A DNA stretch of 64,000 nt, taken from assembly GCA_964539115.1 (NCBI GenBank), contig CAZIHY010000001.1:28876-92875 (forward strand), read 5' to 3'. This document shows positions 43,156 to 52,194 of the stretch, one piece after another (the first letter of the stretch is position 1; each line of letters begins with the position of its first letter). The notes under the pieces were generated by a model. It was given only the letters and a program-made list of their open reading frames with translations. It ran no database searches and was not told the origin of the DNA. This stretch comes from CAKSXP01 sp964539115. GTDB lineage: Bacteria; Bacillota; Clostridia; Oscillospirales; Oscillospiraceae. Both the position numbers and the translations under genes were made by a program.

Positions 43156-45144
43156 TTATGTTTTGGCTTTGCCGTGCCTTTTGCTTAGAATGACCTGGAT
43201 CGCAATGATTCCTCCGACGACAACAAGGCCGATAACGTCGGTGAGTACGCCCGGATAGATGAGTGCAAGTCCGCCTGCGATAACGATGACCCGCAGCGGC
43301 CAGATCAGCTTGCCGCTGAAATAGCCTTCCAGCCCCATCGAAACACCGAACATGCCGACAGCAGAGGTTATGACTATAAGTATAAACTCGAAAGCGTTTG
43401 TGTCGACAAACAGCATTGCGGGATTGAGCGCGAAGATATATGGGATAATGAAAGCCGCTATAGCAAGCTTCGTGGCGTTGAGGGCGGTTTTCATCGGCTT
43501 GGAGCCCGCTATCGCGCTGCCGGCATAGGCGGCGAGGGCGACAGGCGGAGTTATATCGGCAACGATGCCGAAGTAGAAAACAAACATGTGCGCCGCTATC
43601 ATGGGTATGCCCATCTCAACGAGGATGGGAGCGCAGGTGGAGGCCATGATGCAGTAGTTTGCGGTCGTGGGAACGCCCATACCGAGGACGATACAGCAAA
43701 GCATGGTCATAAACAGCGCTAGAATGGTGGAGCCGCCGGAGGCCGCGATGACGGCCGCTTTCAGGACGGATGCAAGGCCGGTCATCGTTATGCAGCCGGC
43801 GATGATGCCAGCCATGCCGCAGGCCGCTGCGACGGATATGGTGCTCTGGGCGCCGGAGGAGAGCGCGTCGAAGATCTTCCTGATGCTGATGCGGTTGTCC
43901 TTGTTAAGAAGGCTGACGATAATGGCAAGCGCGATGGCGAGGATAGCGGCCTTCTGTATAGTCATACGGTTCGTGGAAATGAACACGACAAGAACGATAA
44001 GAGGCAGGAGCAGGAAGCATTTCTTCATGAGAATGCGGAATTTGGGCAGCAGCTCCTTGGGAATTCCCTGAAGCCCGAGCTTTTTTGCCTCGAGGTGGAC
44101 GGACATGAAGATGCCGGCAAAATACAGTATTGCGGGGAGAATGGCTCGTACGACGATGTTGGAGTAAGGCACGCCGACGAATTCCGCCATAAGGAAAGCG
44201 GCGGCGCCCATGATCGGGGGCATGATCTGCCCTCCTGTGGAGGCGGAGGCCTCTACCGCGCCGGCAAACTCGCCCTTGTAGCCGGCCTTTTTCATCATCG
44301 GGATAGTGACGGAACCGGTCGTGACGGTATTACCGACGGAGGAGCCTGATACCATGCCGCACAGTGCGCTGGAGATGACGGCGACCTTTGCGGGACCGCC
44401 GGAGTATTTGCCGACGGCGCAGTTGGCAAGGTCGATGAAGAAATCCGAAATACCCGTACGCTCAAGAAAGGCGCCGAAGATGATGAAAACTGCGATAAAC
44501 TTGGCGCAGACGTTAATTGGCGTTGAGAGAATGCCCTCAGTGCTGTAAAACAGAGTTTTGAGAAGGTTCTGGAACCGTTTGAGGAACTCAAGCTGACCGG
44601 ACTGATAGAAAAACAGGGCATAGATGATAAATACGGCCGCAACGCAGATAATAGGGAGACCGACGCAGCGGCGGGTCAGCTCCACGACGGAGAGAATTGC
44701 GATGACGGCAATGGCAATATGGTACCACTGATATTTGCTGATGCGCATCTCGACAAGGGATTTGGCGTTTATGACGAAATATGCAAAGGCGAAAGCCGTC
44801 AGCAGGATGATGATAATGTCATACCAAGGGATATGGTTCACGCGCTGGACGCCCTTTTTAACAGGGTACACCACAAAGCCGAGGATGACCAGAAGCCCGA
44901 CAAACAGGCCAAGCCTCGCCTGTTGGACAAGACCGGTCGAGAACAGCGCGTCATAAATGCAGAACAGGGCCAACAGGGCCAAAAGTATGTTTACGATGAT
45001 TTTGGGCGTGCCCTCCCAGACGCGGGTGTTGCTTTCGCGGTCAAATTTTTTCATGACTGCGTCAAGATCGGCGTTTACATCGCGCTCGACGGAGTCTGTC
45101 TCCGGGGTAGGTATTATTTCCTTTTTCTTTTTACCAAATGCCAA
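43156..45144 (-). CDS. TRAP transporter permease, 4TM/12TM fusion
   Basis: A 662-residue inner-membrane protein fusing the small (DctQ-like) and large (DctM-like) TRAP subunits. The large-subunit signatures SALCGMVSGSSVGNTVTTGS, SASTGGQIMPPIMGAAAFLM and VLGMGVPTTANYCIMASTCA are clear. Fused TRAP permeases go with TAXI-type binding proteins, as found here. It imports an organic acid or related solute using an ion gradient. The true start is probably TTG at 45144, eight bases after GGAGG. An in-frame TTG at 45159 is part of that ribosome site. A hairpin in the 225-base spacer separates it from the binding protein. Confidence 0.92.
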   Translation of the reverse strand: MAFGKKKKEIIPTPETDSVERDVNADLDAVMKKFDRESNTRVWEGTPKIIVNILLALLALFCIYDALFSTGLVQQARLGLFVGLLVILGFVVYPVKKGVQRVNHIPWYDIIIILLTAFAFAYFVINAKSLVEMRISKYQWYHIAIAVIAILSVVELTRRCVGLPIICVAAVFIIYALFFYQSGQLEFLKRFQNLLKTLFYSTEGILSTPINVCAKFIAVFIIFGAFLERTGISDFFIDLANCAVGKYSGGPAKVAVISSALCGMVSGSSVGNTVTTGSVTIPMMKKAGYKGEFAGAVEASASTGGQIMPPIMGAAAFLMAEFVGVPYSNIVVRAILPAILYFAGIFMSVHLEAKKLGLQGIPKELLPKFRILMKKCFLLLPLIVLVVFISTNRMTIQKAAILAIALAIIVSLLNKDNRISIRKIFDALSSGAQSTISVAAACGMAGIIAGCITMTGLASVLKAAVIAASGGSTILALFMTMLCCIVLGMGVPTTANYCIMASTCAPILVEMGIPMIAAHMFVFYFGIVADITPPVALAAYAGSAIAGSKPMKTALNATKLAIAAFIIPYIFALNPAMLFVDTNAFEFILIVITSAVGMFGVSMGLEGYFSGKLIWPLRVIVIAGGLALIYPGVLTDVIGLVVVGGIIAIQVILSKRHGKAKT

Positions 45145-45303
45145 AAAAGGCACCTCCAATCGTAATGTAACGGCCCGGACACCGCGGACTGCGGAGCGAG
45201 GATCCGAATCCGTTGGACGGATGTAACAACGGCTCCGGAAGGGCTAAAGCCCGGATTCGGCTCATCATTCACTTGGATGATAAAGCGGCAATAAAGCGGA
45301 AAC

Positions 45304-45332
45304 AGCTGCCGGAATCAGATGATTCCGGTAGC
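45304..45332 (-). terminator. Intercistronic hairpin between binding protein and TRAP permease
   Basis: GCTACCGGAATC and GATTCCGGCAGC pair around ATCT on the minus strand, with no long T-run after it. It could be a partial terminator or an mRNA-stabilising stem that leaves more binding protein than permease. Confidence 0.6.
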
Positions 45333-45369
45333 CTTTCCGTTAAAGGTTATTAAAGCTGCGTGAAGGTTC

Positions 45370-46459
45370 TCAGCCGGCGTCGACCTCGATGCCGTGCTCG
45401 GAGAAGTACTTCGCGGCGCCCTCATGGAAGGGGACAGGCATGCCGGAGGTAGCGTTCTCAAGGCTGAGTTCAGCGCCCTTGGCGTGAGCGGAGGTGATGG
45501 CTTCGATATTGTCGAAGATACCGGCGGTGAGGTTGTAGACGTCCTCCTCAGAGGCGTCGGAGGAGACGATCATGGTCGCCTTGATGGAGACGGTGTAGGT
45601 GTCCTCATCAAGTCCGGCATAGGTGCCGGCGGGGATGACGTACTTGTTGTAATAGGGGCAGGAGGCGATGAGCTCGTCGGCGACGGAATCCTCAATGTTG
45701 ACAAGATAAACGCCGTTAGTGGTGGCAAGCTCGGTTATAGCGGTCGTCGGGGGTCCGGCAACGATGAAAGCGGCGTCGATCTTGCCGTCCTTCATAGCGT
45801 CGGTGGAATCTCCGAAGGAGAGGTACTCGGCCTTGATATCCTCTTCGGTGAGGCCGTAGGCGCCGAGGACATCGATGGCGTTGAAGTAAACGCCGGAGCC
45901 GGGAGCGCCGATGGAGACGGTCTTGCCGGCGAGGTCTGCGACAGTTTTGATGCTGGAGTCCATGGTGACGATCTGGACGGCTTCCTCATACAGGCCGCCG
46001 ATGACCTTGAAGGAATGGATCTCTCCGTCCTCCTCAAAGGACTTGCTGCCCTCCCAGGCGTAAGCCATAACGTCGGACTGGACGGTGGCGAGCTGGTACA
46101 GGCCGTCGTCGATACCGTAGATGTTGGCGGCGGAGCCGTCAGTGGAAACGACTTTCAGGGAGATGCCGGAAGCCTCGGTCATGTATCCGGAAAGGACGTT
46201 GCCGAAGGCGTAATAGGTGCCGGTGGTGCCGCCGGTGCCCATGGTCATGGAGCCGGCGGAAGAGGCGGGCTCNNNNNNNNNNNNNNNNNNNNNNNNNNNN
46301 NNNNNNNNNNNNNNNNNNNNNNNNNNNNNNNNNNNNNNNNNNNNNNNNNNNNNNNNNNNNNNNNNNNNNNNNTGCAGGCTCGTCGTTAGTGGTACCACAG
46401 GCGGCGAAGCTCATAACGAACAAAGCCGCGAGCAGAAGTGCTAGAAGTCTCTTTTTCAT
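45370..46459 (-). CDS. TAXI family TRAP solute-binding lipoprotein (gap near N-terminus)
   Basis: The binding protein that delivers substrate to the fused TRAP permease. The signal MKKRLLALLLAALFVMSFAA ends in a lipobox Cys. After a 100-N gap the mature domain shows TMGTGGTTGTYYAFGNVLSG, the hallmark of TAXI proteins, then GKTVSIGAPGSGVYFNAIDV and IDAAFIVAGPPTTAI. The gap falls in the low-complexity linker (CGTTNDEPA to EPASSAG), so probably little is missing; the frame change across it is a placeholder artefact. ATG at 46459 follows GGAGGATACAC. Confidence 0.9.
46273..46372. other. Scaffold gap of 100 N in the TAXI linker
   Basis: A placeholder run in a repetitive Pro/Ala/Glu linker, a typical place for assemblies to break. 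Confidence 0.9.
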
Positions 46460-46489
46460 TTGTGTATCCTCCAGAATGTTTTTATTCAG

Positions 46490-46559
46490 ACTTTTGAAGG
46501 TTCAAAAGTTCTAAAATTCAGGTAAGTGTTATTATACAGCATTAAACGGAGCTTTTCAA
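46490..46559 (-). promoter_or_regulatory. Promoter and inverted repeat of the TAXI-TRAP unit
   Basis: On the minus strand TTGAAA (46559-46554) and TATAAT (46536-46531) are 17 bases apart. A perfect inverted repeat, ACTTTTGAA/TTCAAAAGT with a two-base centre (46490-46509), lies just after the start of transcription and may be an operator. The rest of 46560-46665 is AT-rich with no gene. Confidence 0.65.
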
Positions 46560-46665
46560 TCATTAGATTGCATAATTACTGAAAAAACTTGCAAATAATT
46601 CTTGGAGTGATGCAATAAAGTGTGAATGTTTCCGCAGAATATGCATCGGCATCTTAAAAAAGTTA

Positions 46666-46679
46666 TTACAAAAGTGTAA
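46666..46679 (+). promoter_or_regulatory. BceR-type operator upstream of bceAB
   Basis: TTACAAAAGTGTAA matches the TNACA-N4-TGTAA inverted repeat known for BceR-like response regulators, about 87 bases before the ABC start. It ties the regulator encoded at 50842 to this transporter. Confidence 0.75.
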
Positions 46680-46765
46680 GATTTATAAAGGAAATTGTAA
46701 GGTGATTCGATGTACATAAGCTCTGCTGTTTTGATAAAATAAGTCCGTCAAGGAGGTAATACGAA

Positions 46766-47530
46766 ATGAGTATTCTTGAAGTCAGCGGACTGAAAAAAGT
46801 ATATACAACGCGCTTCGGCGGTTCTCAGGTCGAGGCGCTCCGCAGCGTCAGCTTCAGCGTTGAGGAGGGCGAGTATGTTGCGATAATGGGCGAGTCCGGC
46901 TCCGGCAAGACGACTCTGCTCAATATGATAGCCGCGCTGGACAAGCCGACGTCAGGCAGTATTCTGCTGGACGGCGTCGGGCTTGCGTCCATAAAGGACA
47001 GCGCGATGGCGGCCTTCCGCCGCGACAATCTTGGCTTTGTTTTTCAGGAGTTCAACCTGTTGGACACCTTCTCTGTCGAGGACAATATCTTTCTTCCGCT
47101 TGTGCTCGCCGGCAGGCCATACAACGAGATGCGCGCAAGGCTCGACTTTCTCGCGCCGCAGCTGGGACTTTCCGAGCTGTTGAAAAAATATCCGTATGAG
47201 ATCTCAGGCGGACAGAAGCAGCGCGCGGCGGTCGCCCGTGCGCTGATAACGGAGCCGAAGCTGATCCTTGCAGACGAGCCGACCGGCGCGCTCGACTCGC
47301 GTGCGACAGACGAACTGCTGCGGCTGTTCGGCTGGGTCAACCGCAGCGGACAGACTATACTGATGGTGACGCACTCTGTAAAGGCGGCGTCCCATGCGGG
47401 CAGGATCCTCTTCATCAAGGACGGAGAGGTGTTCCACCAGCTGTATCGCGGCGAAAGCACGGACGAACAGCTGTATCAGAAGATCTCTGATACGCTGACT
47501 ATGGTCCAGGCGGGCGGTGATTCGAAATGA
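46766..47530 (+). CDS. bceA: Bce-type ABC transporter ATP-binding protein
   Basis: A 254-residue ATPase of the peptide-antibiotic resistance type. It has Walker A GESGSGKTT, LGFVFQEFNLLDTFSVEDNI typical of the BceA group, signature ISGGQKQRAAVARALI, Walker B LILADEPTGALDSRATDELL and switch VTHSVKAA. The gene overlaps the permease start by four bases. Family knowledge is that these transporters remove bacitracin-like or lantibiotic peptides from lipid targets and also act as the sensor for the BceS kinase. Which drug is seen here cannot be read from sequence. Confidence 0.92.
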   Translation: MSILEVSGLKKVYTTRFGGSQVEALRSVSFSVEEGEYVAIMGESGSGKTTLLNMIAALDKPTSGSILLDGVGLASIKDSAMAAFRRDNLGFVFQEFNLLDTFSVEDNIFLPLVLAGRPYNEMRARLDFLAPQLGLSELLKKYPYEISGGQKQRAAVARALITEPKLILADEPTGALDSRATDELLRLFGWVNRSGQTILMVTHSVKAASHAGRILFIKDGEVFHQLYRGESTDEQLYQKISDTLTMVQAGGDSK

Positions 47531-49581
47531 AGGCGGGATTTTATCCAAAGCTCGCGTGGAGCGGGATCCGAAAGAACAGCCGGCTGTATACGCCGTATAT
47601 CCTGACCTGCACCGGCATGGTCATGATGTTCTATATCATAAGCTTCGTTGCCGGCTCGGATACCATCCTGGAGCTCAGGGGCGGCGATACAATCGCCCTG
47701 ACGATGAGGTTCGGACAGGCGGTCATGGGCGTGTTCGCGCTTATCTTCCTGTTCTATACCAATTCATTCCTTATCCGCCGCAGGAAAAAGGAATTCGGGC
47801 TTTACAATGTGCTCGGAATGGGAAAGGGAAACATCGCGCGTATCCTCGCCTGGGAGGCCCTGATAACCGCGGCCATCTCTCTCGCTGCCGGCCTGATTTT
47901 CGGCGTCGCGCTGTCCAAGCTTGCCGAACTGTGTCTTATAAACATCATGCTTGGGGACGTCAGCTTCAGCTTTTCGGTTTCAATAAATTCTATCGTCGTT
48001 TCAATCGTATTATTTGCAGCGATATTTTTCCTTATATTTCTCAACGATCTGCGGCAGATACGCTTTTCAAATCCTGCGGAGCTGCTCCGCGGCGAGAGTG
48101 TGGGAGAAAAGCCGCCGAAGGCGAACTGGTTTTTCGGAGTCCTCGGCGCTGTGATCCTCGCGGCGGCGTATTACATAGCCGTCACCATCAAGGAGCCGCT
48201 TTCCGCAATGCTGTGGTTCTTCGTAGCCGTTATAATGGTCATCGTTGCGACATATATGCTCTTCATAGCAGGCTCCGTTGTGATGTGCCGGATGCTGCAA
48301 AAGAAAAAGAACTATTACTATAAGGCGAACCACTTTGTCTCCGTGTCCTCAATGGTGTTCCGCATGAAGCGAAACGGAGCGGGCCTTGCTTCGATATGCA
48401 TACTCGCGACTATGGTGCTGGTCATGATCTCGTCAACGGCCTGCCTGTACTTCGGCGCGGAGGACAGCCTGTCCGAGCGATATCCAAACGATCTGGGCGT
48501 GCGTATCGGCCTGCGGGACATGGAAGGTTACTCCGACGGGACGATCGACCTCATACGGAATGGGCTTCTGGAGACGGCGGAGGAGTATGACGGCGGGATA
48601 ACAAATATAGTCGAATACAGCGAATGCGCTATCTCCGGCGTCATCGTGGACGGCGAACTGTACTATGACTCGAGCGAATTCAATGTTATGGCGATCGACG
48701 ACGTTCTGACTGTGTACTTTGTTCCGCTGGCGGACTATAACAGGGCCTCGGGCAAAAATGAAACGCTGGACAGCGGCGAGGTGCTCATTTATCCGATGCG
48801 AACGGATTATCCCTATGATACTTTTGCCGTAAAAGGGGAACAGACATTCCGCGTCAAGAAGCTTCTCAACGAGTTCCCATCAAAATCCCGGGCGACCATG
48901 GATATATCCGCGTCCATCTTTGTCGTTACCGACGATATAAAAAGCGTGATCGGGCAATTGGCGGAAGTCGATATAGCGGAGGGCATCCGTCTGGTATCGA
49001 TAAACTGGAATTTCAGCTTCGATTCAAGCCTGGATGACGACGGACAGATAGAGCTGAACGAAGTCATGTGGGAAAAGATGAATGAGATAATGGACTCAAA
49101 ACAGATCGATACAAAGTTCATATATTCCTATTCGTTTGAGAGCCGTGCGCAGGAGAGCGGGGAATTTTACGGCACCTACGGCGGTCTGTTCTTCCTTGGC
49201 ATAATGCTGAGCATAGTTTTTCTATTCGCGGCCGTTCTCATCATATATTATAAACAGGTGTCCGAGGGCTATGAGGACAGCGCCAGGTTTGACATCATGC
49301 AGAAGGTCGGCATGACCAAAAAGAACATCAGAAAGAGCATAAATTCCCAACTGCTGACAGTGTTCTTCCTGCCGCTTATCGCCGCGGGCATGCATCTGGC
49401 TTTCGCATTCCCGATGCTGTATAAGATACTGATGCTCTTTAATCTCAGAAATACCAACATATTGATCGTGACGACGCTTCTGAGCTTTTTGGTGTTTGCT
49501 CTGTTTTATATGGTCGTTTACCGCATAACCTCCGGAGCATACTTTGCCATTGTCAGCGGAGCTAAAGAGGAGCGGGTATGA
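47527..49581 (+). CDS. bceB: Bce-type ABC transporter permease
   Basis: A 684-residue permease with the BceB layout: ten helices in total, with a large extracytoplasmic domain of about 200 residues (residues roughly 320-530) between the seventh and eighth. FtsX-like segments such as SFLIRRRKKEFGLYNVLGMG and DSARFDIMQKVGMTKKNIRK are visible. It forms a sensory complex with the histidine kinase at 49848 and its ATPase partner. A 54-residue membrane peptide gene follows directly. Confidence 0.92.
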   Translation: MKAGFYPKLAWSGIRKNSRLYTPYILTCTGMVMMFYIISFVAGSDTILELRGGDTIALTMRFGQAVMGVFALIFLFYTNSFLIRRRKKEFGLYNVLGMGKGNIARILAWEALITAAISLAAGLIFGVALSKLAELCLINIMLGDVSFSFSVSINSIVVSIVLFAAIFFLIFLNDLRQIRFSNPAELLRGESVGEKPPKANWFFGVLGAVILAAAYYIAVTIKEPLSAMLWFFVAVIMVIVATYMLFIAGSVVMCRMLQKKKNYYYKANHFVSVSSMVFRMKRNGAGLASICILATMVLVMISSTACLYFGAEDSLSERYPNDLGVRIGLRDMEGYSDGTIDLIRNGLLETAEEYDGGITNIVEYSECAISGVIVDGELYYDSSEFNVMAIDDVLTVYFVPLADYNRASGKNETLDSGEVLIYPMRTDYPYDTFAVKGEQTFRVKKLLNEFPSKSRATMDISASIFVVTDDIKSVIGQLAEVDIAEGIRLVSINWNFSFDSSLDDDGQIELNEVMWEKMNEIMDSKQIDTKFIYSYSFESRAQESGEFYGTYGGLFFLGIMLSIVFLFAAVLIIYYKQVSEGYEDSARFDIMQKVGMTKKNIRKSINSQLLTVFFLPLIAAGMHLAFAFPMLYKILMLFNLRNTNILIVTTLLSFLVFALFYMVVYRITSGAYFAIVSGAKEERV

Positions 49582-49587
49582 CTGTCT

Positions 49588-49752
49588 ATGAAAAATAGCG
49601 TTGGCAAGGCGCTGTCGGACGCTGTGCTGTGGGTGGGGCTTGCGCTTATCGTGACGCTGGCGGTACCGACCGCCGTGCTGATCGGCGTGATCTCGGCCAT
49701 ATGGTCGGGCGCGGACAGATTGGCAAAGGTTTTTGACAAGGACTCCCTTTAA
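49588..49752 (+). CDS. 54-residue single-helix membrane peptide after bceB
   Basis: The frame reads MKNSVGKALSDAVLWVGLAL and continues as a hydrophobic helix (IVTLAVPTAVLIGVISAIW), ending SGADRLAKVFDKDSL. It starts six bases after the bceB stop and ends just before the terminator. The nearest ribosome site, GAGGAG, is about 15 bases upstream, somewhat far. Codon pattern and position favour a real small gene; an accessory role in the Bce complex is speculation. Confidence 0.6.
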   Translation: MKNSVGKALSDAVLWVGLALIVTLAVPTAVLIGVISAIWSGADRLAKVFDKDSL

Positions 49753-49756
49753 ATAA

Positions 49757-49794
49757 AAACTGCTTCCCTTCTTTTGGAGGGAAGCGGTTTTTTC
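49757..49794 (+). terminator. Terminator of the bceAB operon
   Basis: AACTGCTTCCCT and AGGGAAGCGGTT pair around a TCTTTTGG loop, followed by a T-run. Confidence 0.9.
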
Positions 49795-49847
49795 TATTGA
49801 TTCACAAACCGGTTTTGTAAATGGAAAAATAAAAAGAGAATAAATTA

Positions 49848-50837
49848 TCACTCGACCTCAAGTTTATCCCTGTACAGCCCAATGCGGATCATCGTCCCCT
49901 TGCCCGGCTCAGATTCAGCGCTTATGCTGTGTCCGAGATTACGGCAGATCCTGCGGCAGAGGTACAGGCCGATCCCGCTGGCCTTCATATCGCCGCGGCC
50001 GTTATAGCCCGTGAAGCCCTTTTCGAATATCCTCGGCATATCCTCCGGCGCGATGCCGATGCCGGTGTCGCTGATGCAAAGCGTTTTGGGGCTCTCCAAA
50101 GTTATTGAAATACTGCCCTCACGCGTGTATTTTAGAGCGTTGGACAGTACCTGCTCAATTACGAAGGAGAGCCATTTTTCGTCTGTAAGCACTCTTGTTT
50201 CCGGCATGCTATAGTTCAGGCTGAGCCTGCGGTTTATGAACTCGCCTGCAAATTTCCGTACAGCGGACCGGACGATGCTGTCCAGCTCGCACTCACGGAT
50301 GACATAGTCCGTTGAGCCGGAGTCCAGACGCAGGAACATCAGAACCATTTCAACATATTGCTCAATGCGGAAAAGATCGCCCGACAGCGTTCTGGACAGG
50401 GCGGAATCCTCGCCGGAGAGAGTAAGCCGCATCGAGGCTATCGGGGTCTTGATCTGGTGCGCCCACACGGTGTAATAGTCCACCATGTCGGAAAAACGGG
50501 CGTTGAATGCGGCCTCCCGCTGTTTTTCCTCCTCGCAGAGAAGGCGAATGATCTCCTGGTAATCCTCGTCGAGGACGTCGTCCGTTGCCGGCAGTGGACC
50601 GAAGGTTTCGGCGGGCAGGCCTTTGACGTCGGAAAGAAAGACATGAGTCATGTAAACGCGGCGGAAGTCCGCGGCAAGCAGGATGACGCTCAGCCCCAGA
50701 CAGAGCGCGGCGGGATAGAGCACAGCGCCGAGCGGCAACCGGTAAAGCGAAAAGGAGGCGAGGAATATCGCGCAGTAGAGCAGAAAAACATAAACCACCC
50801 ACCTGCGCTGTTTCAGATATTTTGCAAAAAACCTCAT
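49848..50837 (-). CDS. bceS: BceS-like intramembrane-sensing histidine kinase
   Basis: A 329-residue sensor kinase. Two close N-terminal helices (VFLLYCAIFLASFSLYRLPL and ALCLGLSVILLAADF) with almost no extracytoplasmic loop show that it cannot bind a ligand itself. This is the pattern of kinases that sense through a BceB permease. The phosphorylated His is in VWAHQIKTPIASM. The ATP lid is seen in NALKYTREGS, ISDTGIGIAPEDM and GIGLYLCRR. It lies four bases after the regulator gene and converges with bceAB. Confidence 0.92.
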   Translation of the reverse strand: MRFFAKYLKQRRWVVYVFLLYCAIFLASFSLYRLPLGAVLYPAALCLGLSVILLAADFRRVYMTHVFLSDVKGLPAETFGPLPATDDVLDEDYQEIIRLLCEEEKQREAAFNARFSDMVDYYTVWAHQIKTPIASMRLTLSGEDSALSRTLSGDLFRIEQYVEMVLMFLRLDSGSTDYVIRECELDSIVRSAVRKFAGEFINRRLSLNYSMPETRVLTDEKWLSFVIEQVLSNALKYTREGSISITLESPKTLCISDTGIGIAPEDMPRIFEKGFTGYNGRGDMKASGIGLYLCRRICRNLGHSISAESEPGKGTMIRIGLYRDKLEVE

Positions 50838-50841
50838 ACGC

Positions 50842-51513
50842 TTACTCCAGAATGTAGCCGACGCCGAATTTGGTCGTGATGAAGCCCTCGAGGCCCAGCG
50901 AATCGAGCTTTCGGCGCAGACGGTTGATGTTGACGGTCAGCGTGTTCTCGTCTACGAAGGAGTCTGTCTCCCAGAGCTTCTGCATGAGCTTTTCGCGGGA
51001 GACTACCTTTCCCCGGCTCTCCATCAGAGTCAGCAGGATTAGATATTCGTTCTTGCTCGGCGTCAGCTTGTTTCCGTTGTATGACAGCGTATGGTCGCCG
51101 GTGTTGAGTATAGCGCCGCCGTGTTCCAAAACGGGCATGGCCCCGCCAAAGTCATAGGTGCGCCGCAGGAGGGCCTGGATCTTTGCCATCAGTACGCTTA
51201 GATCAAAGGGCTTTGCGATGAAGTCATCTGCACCCATGTTCATAGCCATAACGATGTTCATATTGTCAGAGGCAGAGGAGATGAATATTATAGGGACTTT
51301 GGAAACCCGGCGTATCTCGCTGCACCAGTGGTAACCGTTGAAAAATGGCAGGACGATATCCATCAGCACGAGCTGGGGGTCAAATTGCGCAAATTCCGGC
51401 ATAATGTCGCGGAGATACTGAGCGCATTCGGCCTGGAGTCCCCATTTTTCGGCGTGTTGTTTTATAACGCCGGCGATGCCGGCGTCGTCCTCAACAATGA
51501 AAATTCTATACAT
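50842..51513 (-). CDS. bceR: BceR-like OmpR family response regulator
   Basis: A 223-residue regulator. The receiver domain has the acidic pocket EDD at residues 8-10, the phosphorylated Asp in PQLVLMDIVLPFFNG (near D52), and a Lys in FIAKPFD near 104. The winged-helix output domain (about 125-223) contains TPSKNEYLILLTLMESRGKV and DENTLTVNINRLRRKLD. It should bind the TNACA-N4-TGTAA site at 46666. It is the first gene of a two-gene unit with the kinase. Confidence 0.94.
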   Translation of the reverse strand: MYRIFIVEDDAGIAGVIKQHAEKWGLQAECAQYLRDIMPEFAQFDPQLVLMDIVLPFFNGYHWCSEIRRVSKVPIIFISSASDNMNIVMAMNMGADDFIAKPFDLSVLMAKIQALLRRTYDFGGAMPVLEHGGAILNTGDHTLSYNGNKLTPSKNEYLILLTLMESRGKVVSREKLMQKLWETDSFVDENTLTVNINRLRRKLDSLGLEGFITTKFGVGYILE

Positions 51514-51643
51514 TTTATCACCTGGATAAGAGTATACAGCAAAATCAGGACCAAATAAAGCACAAAATGTACTATTGACCGCAGCGGCTCGGAGAGGTAA
51601 AATCTGTTATAATAACAATAAAACTTAGAATGGTAGTGATGCT

Positions 51644-52174
51644 GTGAAAAAGTTTCTGGTAGTAGTAGATATGCAGAGGGATTTTGTTGACGGAGCGCTC
51701 GGAACGCAGGAGGCCGCGGCCATCGTACCGAACGCCGCGGAAAAGATAAGGAGCTTCAGTGGCGAGGTATTCGTGACCTTCGATACACATTTTGAAAACT
51801 ACATGGAAACCGCTGAGGGAAGGAAGCTCCCGGTGCGGCACTGCATCAAGGGAACAGAAGGCTGGCGGTTGAACGATGATATCGCGTCGGCGCTCAGCGG
51901 AAAGCGCGTGACAGAGGTCGAAAAGACGACCTTCGGGTCGACGGAACTGCCGCGGCTTTTGGAAAAAGCGGCGGACGGAAAAGAATTCTCCGTGGAGCTT
52001 ATAGGCCTGTGTACGGATATATGCGTGGTTTCAAATGCGTTGCTGCTCAAGGCAAACTTTCCTGAGTACGAAATATCGGTCGACGCATCCTGCTGCGCGG
52101 GCGTAACGCCGGGGACGCACAAAGCGGCGCTGGACACGATGCGCATGTGCCAGATAACGATAACCGGCGAGTGA
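51644..52174 (+). CDS. pncA: Nicotinamidase / isochorismatase family hydrolase
   Basis: A 176-residue cysteine hydrolase predicted to turn nicotinamide into nicotinate and ammonia. The triad is visible as D9 (VVVDMQRDF), K94 (EVEKTTFGS) and C127 (GLCTDICVVSN). The metal-binding pattern FDTHFENY with H66 in PVRHCIKGTEGW favours nicotinamidase over isochorismatase. It sits 20 bases before an NAD synthetase gene, which strengthens the NAD salvage assignment. ATG or GTG at 51644 follows a weak site in AATGGTAGTGAT. Confidence 0.87.
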   Translation: MKKFLVVVDMQRDFVDGALGTQEAAAIVPNAAEKIRSFSGEVFVTFDTHFENYMETAEGRKLPVRHCIKGTEGWRLNDDIASALSGKRVTEVEKTTFGSTELPRLLEKAADGKEFSVELIGLCTDICVVSNALLLKANFPEYEISVDASCCAGVTPGTHKAALDTMRMCQITITGE

Positions 52175-52194
52175 ATATTAAAGGAGGCATAAAA

